Source: Sagittula salina
Lineage (GTDB): Bacteria > Pseudomonadota > Alphaproteobacteria > Rhodobacterales > Rhodobacteraceae
Direction: 5' to 3'
NCBI RefSeq assembly: GCF_017813235.1
Contig: NZ_JAGISH010000011.1
Location: forward strand, 62,001-126,000
Length of the DNA stretch: 64,000 nt
Shown: positions 59,881-64,000 of the stretch, in pieces
Numbering within the stretch: position 1 is the first letter of the stretch
Layout: every line of letters starts with the position of its first letter
Notes under the pieces: model-generated
What the model was told of the DNA's origin: nothing
What the model saw: only the letters and a program-made list of their open reading frames with translations
Databases searched by the model: none
Made by a program: the position numbers and the translations under genes

Positions 59881-62052
59881 ATGACCTTTCGCAGCATCTG
59901 CCTGACCAGCGCGCTGGCGCTGACCGCCGGGGCGGCCCATGCCGAGATGAATTTCAACCGCATCGCGTCGTTCGCTACGCCGCTGAACATGGCGCCGGGC
60001 GAGGACACCGCCCGCGAAACCTCCGCCGAGATCATCGCCGCCTCCGCGGACGGCATGACGCTGATCTACACCGACAGCCCGCTGGGCGTGGTGGGCCGGA
60101 TCGACATCACTGATCCCAAGGCGCCTGCGCCGCTGGGCAACACCGACGTGGGCGGGGAGCCGACCTCTGTCACGGTGATCGGCAACACGGCCTATGTCGC
60201 CGTGAACACCTCGGAAAGCTACACGAAGCCGTCAGGCACGCTTCTTGCGCTCGACCTCGCCACGGGCGAGATCGCCCAAAGCTGCGACCTGGGCGGGCAG
60301 CCCGATGCGACGGCGCATGATGAGGCGGGGACCTTTGTCGTCGTCGCCATCGAGAACGAGCGCGACGAGGACGCGGGCGACGGCCGCATCGGTCAGATGC
60401 CGGGTGGCTGGGTATCCAAGGTGGCGATCACGGACGGCGCGATGGACTGCGCGGTGCAGCGGATCGACGTCACCGGGCTGGCGGAAATCGCGCCCGACGA
60501 CCCGGAGCCGGAATTCGTCGACGTGAACGCGCGGGGCGAGATCGTGGTGTCGCTGCAGGAAAACAACCACCTCGTCGTGATCGGCGCGGAAGGCACGGTG
60601 ATCAATCATTTCCCGGCGGGCGCGGTCGACCTGACCCGCATCGACACGAAGGACGAGCGCGGCGCGCTGCGCTTCGAGGACACGCAGGAAGGGCGCCCGC
60701 GCGAACCCGACGGGGTGCAGTGGCTGGATGACGCGCATTTCATGACCGCGAACGAGGGCGACATGGACGGCGGCTCCCGCTCCGTCACGGTGTTTTCGAA
60801 GGACGGCTCGGTGGTGTTCGAGAGCGGTTCGGATTTCGAAACGGCTGTGATCCAGGCGGGCCACTACCCGGACAAGCGGTCGGACGCGAAGGGCGCGGAG
60901 CCCGAGGGCATGGAAGTCGCGACCTTCGGGGATACGACCTTCGCCTTTGTTCTGGGGGAGCGGTCCTCCACCGTGTCCGTTTACGACGTGACCGATCCGG
61001 CCAGCCCGGTGTTCAGGCAGCTCCTGCCCTCCGGCATCGCTCCCGAGGGTGCGATCGCAATCCCGGAGCGGAACCTTTTGGTAACCGCGAACGAGGCTGA
61101 TCTGGTCGAGGACGGCGGCGTGCGGGCGCATGTTATGCTGTACGAATATCAGGAGGCAAAGGCCGCCTACCCGCAGCTGACCTCTGCCGGGGCGGACACG
61201 CTGATCGGCTGGGGTGCGATTTCGGGCATGGTGGCCGGCGAAGATGGTCTGATCCATGCCGTCAACGACAGCTTCTACGGCTATCAGCCGACGATCTCCA
61301 GCATCGACGCCACGGTGTCCCCGGCGCGCATCGTGAAAGCGCTGCCGGTGACGCGTGCCGGGATGCCGGCGCAAAAGCTGGATCTGGAGGGAATCACCAC
61401 GGATGGGGAGGGCGGTTTCTGGCTGGCTTCGGAAGGCCGAACCGACCGGCTGATCCCGCACGCGCTTTACCACGTCGGCGCCTCCGGCGAGATCACCGGG
61501 GAGGTCGCGCTGCCCGCAGACCTGTTGGCGAACGAGAAGCGCTTTGGCTTCGAAGGGGTGACAAGGATCGGCGACGTGCTCTGGATGGCGGTGCAGCGCG
61601 AGTGGACCGACGATCCAGAGAACACGGTGAAGCTGGTGGCCTATGACCTGAAGTCCGAGGAGTGGGGGGCGGTCCGCTACGAGAAGGCGGCGCCGCAGAC
61701 CGGCTGGGTCGGCCTGTCGGAGATCGTGGCGCATGGCGACTGGGTCTATGTCATCGAGCGCGACAATCAGATCGGTGCGGCTGCGGTGACAAAGAAGGTC
61801 TATCGCATCCCGGCGTCCGAGATGGTGCCTGTGGCGCTGGGCGGCGACCTGCCGGTGGTCACGAAGGAAGAGGTCGCGGACCTGATCCCGGCGCTGGCCT
61901 CGCAGGGTGGCTATGTCGTCGACAAGGTCGAGGGGCTGGCGATCACGGCCGACGGCACGATCTGGGCCGTTACCGACAACGACGGGGTGGATGACAGCTC
62001 TGGCGAGACATTCTTCTGGCAGGTGGGCCGCGCGGAGCAGCCCTCGCAGTAA
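59881..62052 (+). CDS. Secreted phytase-like/esterase-like beta-propeller protein
   Basis: The 723-residue protein has a signal peptide (about 1-21, ending AHA). The N-terminal half is beta-propeller-like (YTDSPLGVVGRIDITD, VNTSESYTKPSGTLLALDL), and the C-terminal half matches the esterase-like-activity-of-phytase region (LDLEGITTDGEGGFWLASEG, FGFEGVTRIG, VEGLAITADGTIWAVTDND). It is expected in the periplasm or outside the cell, perhaps releasing phosphate from organic phosphoesters. The PHO-box-like repeats upstream support phosphate control. A strong terminator follows its stop. Confidence 0.8.
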   Translation: MTFRSICLTSALALTAGAAHAEMNFNRIASFATPLNMAPGEDTARETSAEIIAASADGMTLIYTDSPLGVVGRIDITDPKAPAPLGNTDVGGEPTSVTVIGNTAYVAVNTSESYTKPSGTLLALDLATGEIAQSCDLGGQPDATAHDEAGTFVVVAIENERDEDAGDGRIGQMPGGWVSKVAITDGAMDCAVQRIDVTGLAEIAPDDPEPEFVDVNARGEIVVSLQENNHLVVIGAEGTVINHFPAGAVDLTRIDTKDERGALRFEDTQEGRPREPDGVQWLDDAHFMTANEGDMDGGSRSVTVFSKDGSVVFESGSDFETAVIQAGHYPDKRSDAKGAEPEGMEVATFGDTTFAFVLGERSSTVSVYDVTDPASPVFRQLLPSGIAPEGAIAIPERNLLVTANEADLVEDGGVRAHVMLYEYQEAKAAYPQLTSAGADTLIGWGAISGMVAGEDGLIHAVNDSFYGYQPTISSIDATVSPARIVKALPVTRAGMPAQKLDLEGITTDGEGGFWLASEGRTDRLIPHALYHVGASGEITGEVALPADLLANEKRFGFEGVTRIGDVLWMAVQREWTDDPENTVKLVAYDLKSEEWGAVRYEKAAPQTGWVGLSEIVAHGDWVYVIERDNQIGAAAVTKKVYRIPASEMVPVALGGDLPVVTKEEVADLIPALASQGGYVVDKVEGLAITADGTIWAVTDNDGVDDSSGETFFWQVGRAEQPSQ

Positions 62053-62071
62053 CCGGTTCGGTGTGAACCAG

Positions 62072-62110
62072 CGCGCCCCGCGGGAGTCCGCGGGGCGCGT
62101 TTGCGTTTTT
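62072..62110 (+). terminator. Strong intrinsic terminator
   Basis: A perfect 12-bp stem, CGCGCCCCGCGG (62072-62083) / CCGCGGGGCGCG (62088-62099), with a GAGT loop is followed by TTTGCGTTTTT. It is the clearest Rho-independent terminator in the window and ends the phytase-like gene. Confidence 0.85.
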
Positions 62111-62134
62111 CGGGCCTGCTTTTTCGGGCCTGCT
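62107..62134. repeat. 14-bp tandem repeat after the terminator
   Basis: TTTTCGGGCCTGCT occurs twice (62107-62120, 62121-62134), then related GGGCC and GGCCTG fragments continue to about 62180. No function is evident. Confidence 0.65.
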
Positions 62135-62189
62135 TTTTTGATCCGTGTTTGTTGGGCCGAGTTTCTCCGGCCTGTTTCGCCCGCTGACG

Positions 62190-62345
62190 TCGGTCGACCC
62201 CCGCGCGCCTGCGGCGCGCGTCATGGGCGCCCTTCGGGCGACAGGATTTGCGCCCAAGGGGCACGGTTCGGGGGCGCTGCCCCCGGTCGCTTCTGCGAAG
62301 CGCCGCCCCCGAGGTATTTGGAAACCGAAGAAGCGGGGCAGGCGC
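62190..62345. repeat. GC-rich hairpin region with REP-like element (second subtype)
   Basis: In this gene-free part of the 62053-62480 gap, several GC hairpins are followed by CCCCCGAGGTATTTGGAAAC and CGAAGAAGCGGGG. The latter is the reverse complement of the element after leuA (32636-32722). The remainder of the gap (62346-62480) shows only the RBS of the next gene. Confidence 0.55.
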
Positions 62346-62480
62346 GGTGTGGGAACCATAAACGGTGCAGGTCCGTTGGGTCCGGTACCGTAAGGGAAAG
62401 TGCCGCGAGTTTTCGTTCATTTGAGATTGCAACCGGCGCTTAAGCCTTGCGTTGTACCGTCGAAGGATAAGGATAAAGCC

Positions 62481-63035
62481 ATGGAGGCCCCCATGCCCGA
62501 GGATCCGGATTTGTCGGTCGTTCTGTGCGTCCTTGCCGGAGCGCTTGCCATAGCCGCCGGGGCGCTGGGGGCGCTGAACCTCGATCCGGCCTTTACCGGC
62601 CTGCTGGGGGTCCTCGTCGTGCTGCGGATCTGCTGGCTGGACGACAATATTGCGAATGACCTTCTGGATCGCGATCATTTGCCGCAAAGCTATCTGAATG
62701 CGCAGGCGCGCCAGCGCATGGTGGAAATCATGCTGCTGGGCAAGCCTTGGGGCGAGGTGGACCTGTCACCTGGGTTGGTCGCGACGCGGATGCGGGCGGA
62801 GGCGCAGGTCTGGTCGGCGGTGATCGTATCGGGCTGTGCCGCGCTATTGGCGGATACCGCGCCCTTCGGGGTGGGGGTATCGCTGGTTCTGGCGCTGGGT
62901 GGATTCCTTTTGGCCTTTCGCATGGCGGATCGGATTTCGGCCACGCTCTGGCTGGTGGAATGCGGCCGCGCGTTGCCCCGAAGGGATCTCTTGCAGCGTC
63001 CCGGTTGGGCACTGCTACGCCGCCGTTATCGTTAA
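62481..63035 (+). CDS. Membrane protein of unknown function
   Basis: The 184-residue protein has hydrophobic pairs at about 10-50 (VVLCVLAGALAIAAGALGAL, then GLLGVLVVLRICW) and 110-150 (AVIVSGCAALLA, GVGVSLVLALGGFLLAF), with a charged loop between. I do not recognise the family. ATG 62481 has AAGGATAAGGA upstream and beats the open frame to 62400. Its TAA overlaps the stop codon of the convergent LysR gene in the palindrome GTTAAC. Confidence 0.7.
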   Translation: MEAPMPEDPDLSVVLCVLAGALAIAAGALGALNLDPAFTGLLGVLVVLRICWLDDNIANDLLDRDHLPQSYLNAQARQRMVEIMLLGKPWGEVDLSPGLVATRMRAEAQVWSAVIVSGCAALLADTAPFGVGVSLVLALGGFLLAFRMADRISATLWLVECGRALPRRDLLQRPGWALLRRRYR

Positions 63036-63925
63036 CGAAGCAATGCCGGAAGCATCTCTGCCAGCAGATCCCAGACCAGCCGGACGCGTGGAGAGGTGTG
63101 CAATTCGCGGTGAGCCACCAGCCAGACGGGGTAGTCGAAGCCGGTTTCGAGCAGCACGCGGACCATATGCGGGTCGTTCGCCGCCATGCCCACCGGACAG
63201 AGTCCCACGCCCAGCCCCTGCCGGATGTATTCCACGACGACCGCGTGGGAACTGGCGCTGATGGCGCATTGCGCCTCTGTCACGGGGAGGCCCGCGAGGG
63301 TCAGGGCTCCTAGGAATTTCGCGTTGTCGTCAAAGCCGATCAGCCGGGCGCGGGCGAGGTCTTGGGGGCGATCCAGTGGCCCGAAAGCCTGGAGGTAGGC
63401 CGGGCTGACGAAGAGGCCGGCGCGATCCTGCGCAACCTGCCGCCCTATCAGGTCGGGCTGTTCCGGGCGGGTATTGCGGATGGCGATATCGGCCTCGCGC
63501 CGTTTCAGGTCGCGGATGGCATTGGAAGCGACAACTTCGACAGTGATGGCCGGGGCAACCCGTGCCAGCCGCTCCAGCACGGCTGGCAAGAGCCAGAGCG
63601 CGTAGAGTTCGGAGGCGGTTACGGCGACGGGGCCCGAGAGGTCGCGGGCCTGCCCGCCGGCAGCGAGGGAGACGGCCACCGCCGCCTCGCCCATGGCCCG
63701 GACGTGTTCCACCAGCCGCGCACCGGAATCGGTCAGCACCAGCCCGCGCCCGGCGCGTTCGAAGAGGGTCACGCCCAGTTCCTGCTCGAGTGCGGTGACC
63801 TGACGGCCCAGCGTGGGCTGCGTCATGCCCAGCGCCCGCGCCGCCGCGGAGAGGGAACCCTCTTCCGCCGTCACGAGGAACGCGCGCGCGCGGTTCCAGT
63901 CGAAGGTTACGGATCGCCATTCCAT
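63032..63925 (-). CDS. LysR-family transcriptional regulator
   Basis: The 297-residue protein has the LysR winged helix-turn-helix (FLVTAEEGSLSAAARALGMT, QPTLGRQVTALEQELGVTLF) and the usual effector domain (VAVTASELYALWLLPAVL, ADIAIRNTRPEQPDLIGR, then YIRQGLGVGLCPVGMA). The form is that of the GcvA/single-target repressor-like branch in Rhodobacterales. ATG 63925 is preferred to 63967. The divergently transcribed target, if any, lies beyond the right edge. Confidence 0.9.
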   Translation of the reverse strand: MEWRSVTFDWNRARAFLVTAEEGSLSAAARALGMTQPTLGRQVTALEQELGVTLFERAGRGLVLTDSGARLVEHVRAMGEAAVAVSLAAGGQARDLSGPVAVTASELYALWLLPAVLERLARVAPAITVEVVASNAIRDLKRREADIAIRNTRPEQPDLIGRQVAQDRAGLFVSPAYLQAFGPLDRPQDLARARLIGFDDNAKFLGALTLAGLPVTEAQCAISASSHAVVVEYIRQGLGVGLCPVGMAANDPHMVRVLLETGFDYPVWLVAHRELHTSPRVRLVWDLLAEMLPALLR

Positions 63926-64000
63926 GCAGAACCGTATGGGACCCTGCGTCCCGTAAAGCAAATTCAAACGCAGGAAAGAGGGCCTGTGGGCCCCCTTTCA
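63926..64000. other. Right-edge intergenic region
   Basis: This is the upstream side of the LysR gene. It has a small GGGCC/GGCCC hairpin at about 63979-63992 and no recognisable gene. A regulator-binding site and the promoter of a divergent gene are expected but not resolved. Confidence 0.3.

Overview
The window is GC-rich bacterial chromosome, most likely from the Roseobacter group or a close relative in Rhodobacterales (Alphaproteobacteria). Pointers are the soeABC sulfite dehydrogenase genes beside xsc and pta, a DUF1523 protein, a LysR regulator, and a creatinase. I recognised no tRNA, rRNA, CRISPR array, transposase or phage gene.

1-30.7 kb is a large surface-polysaccharide and secondary-metabolite region. 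A partial acetyltransferase and a WecG-type transferase are followed by a tightly coupled plus-strand operon (1240-7681): oxidoreductase, epimerase, two glycosyltransferases, and a protein fusing an oxidoreductase to an epimerase. A CpsD-like tyrosine autokinase with a long coiled-coil head (7860-9377) converges on a Wzz-like protein (9649-10977). On the minus strand, 23808 down to 11241, lie a modular polyketide synthase, a glycosyltransferase, an unusual NRPS-like protein (formyltransferase, adenylation domain split by a luciferase-like monooxygenase, carrier protein) and a phosphopantetheinyl transferase. Just upstream are a Wzx-like flippase and a glycosyltransferase (24004-26204), then a GT4 enzyme and a secreted multidomain protein with hydrolase-like regions and RTX-like repeats. 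This PKS/NRPS set embedded in polysaccharide genes is the most interesting part of the window. The simplest reading is an N-formyl-aminoacyl starter extended once by the PKS and then glycosylated or attached to a surface glycan.

30.8-36.1 kb is mainly housekeeping: leuA with a convincing leucine-rich leader peptide (attenuation), a PhnA-like protein, a 2-hydroxyacid dehydrogenase-lrgA-lrgB operon, and an SH3-domain protein. 36.1-40.2 kb is a second small polysaccharide locus: two GT4 enzymes and an O-antigen ligase/polymerase-like protein.

40.3-50.9 kb centres on C2-sulfonate and sulfite metabolism. Xsc makes acetyl phosphate and sulfite, Pta makes acetyl-CoA, and SoeABC oxidises the sulfite; a SnoaL-like protein of unknown role is coupled to soeC. 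51.0-56.2 kb holds a decayed di-haem peroxidase-like pseudogene next to a perfect 23-bp inverted repeat, a creatinase, and a gabD operon. 56.3-64 kb holds an alpha/beta hydrolase, an ECF sigma factor coupled to a membrane VWA protein, a phytase-like esterase behind a PHO-box-like site, a small membrane protein and a LysR regulator.
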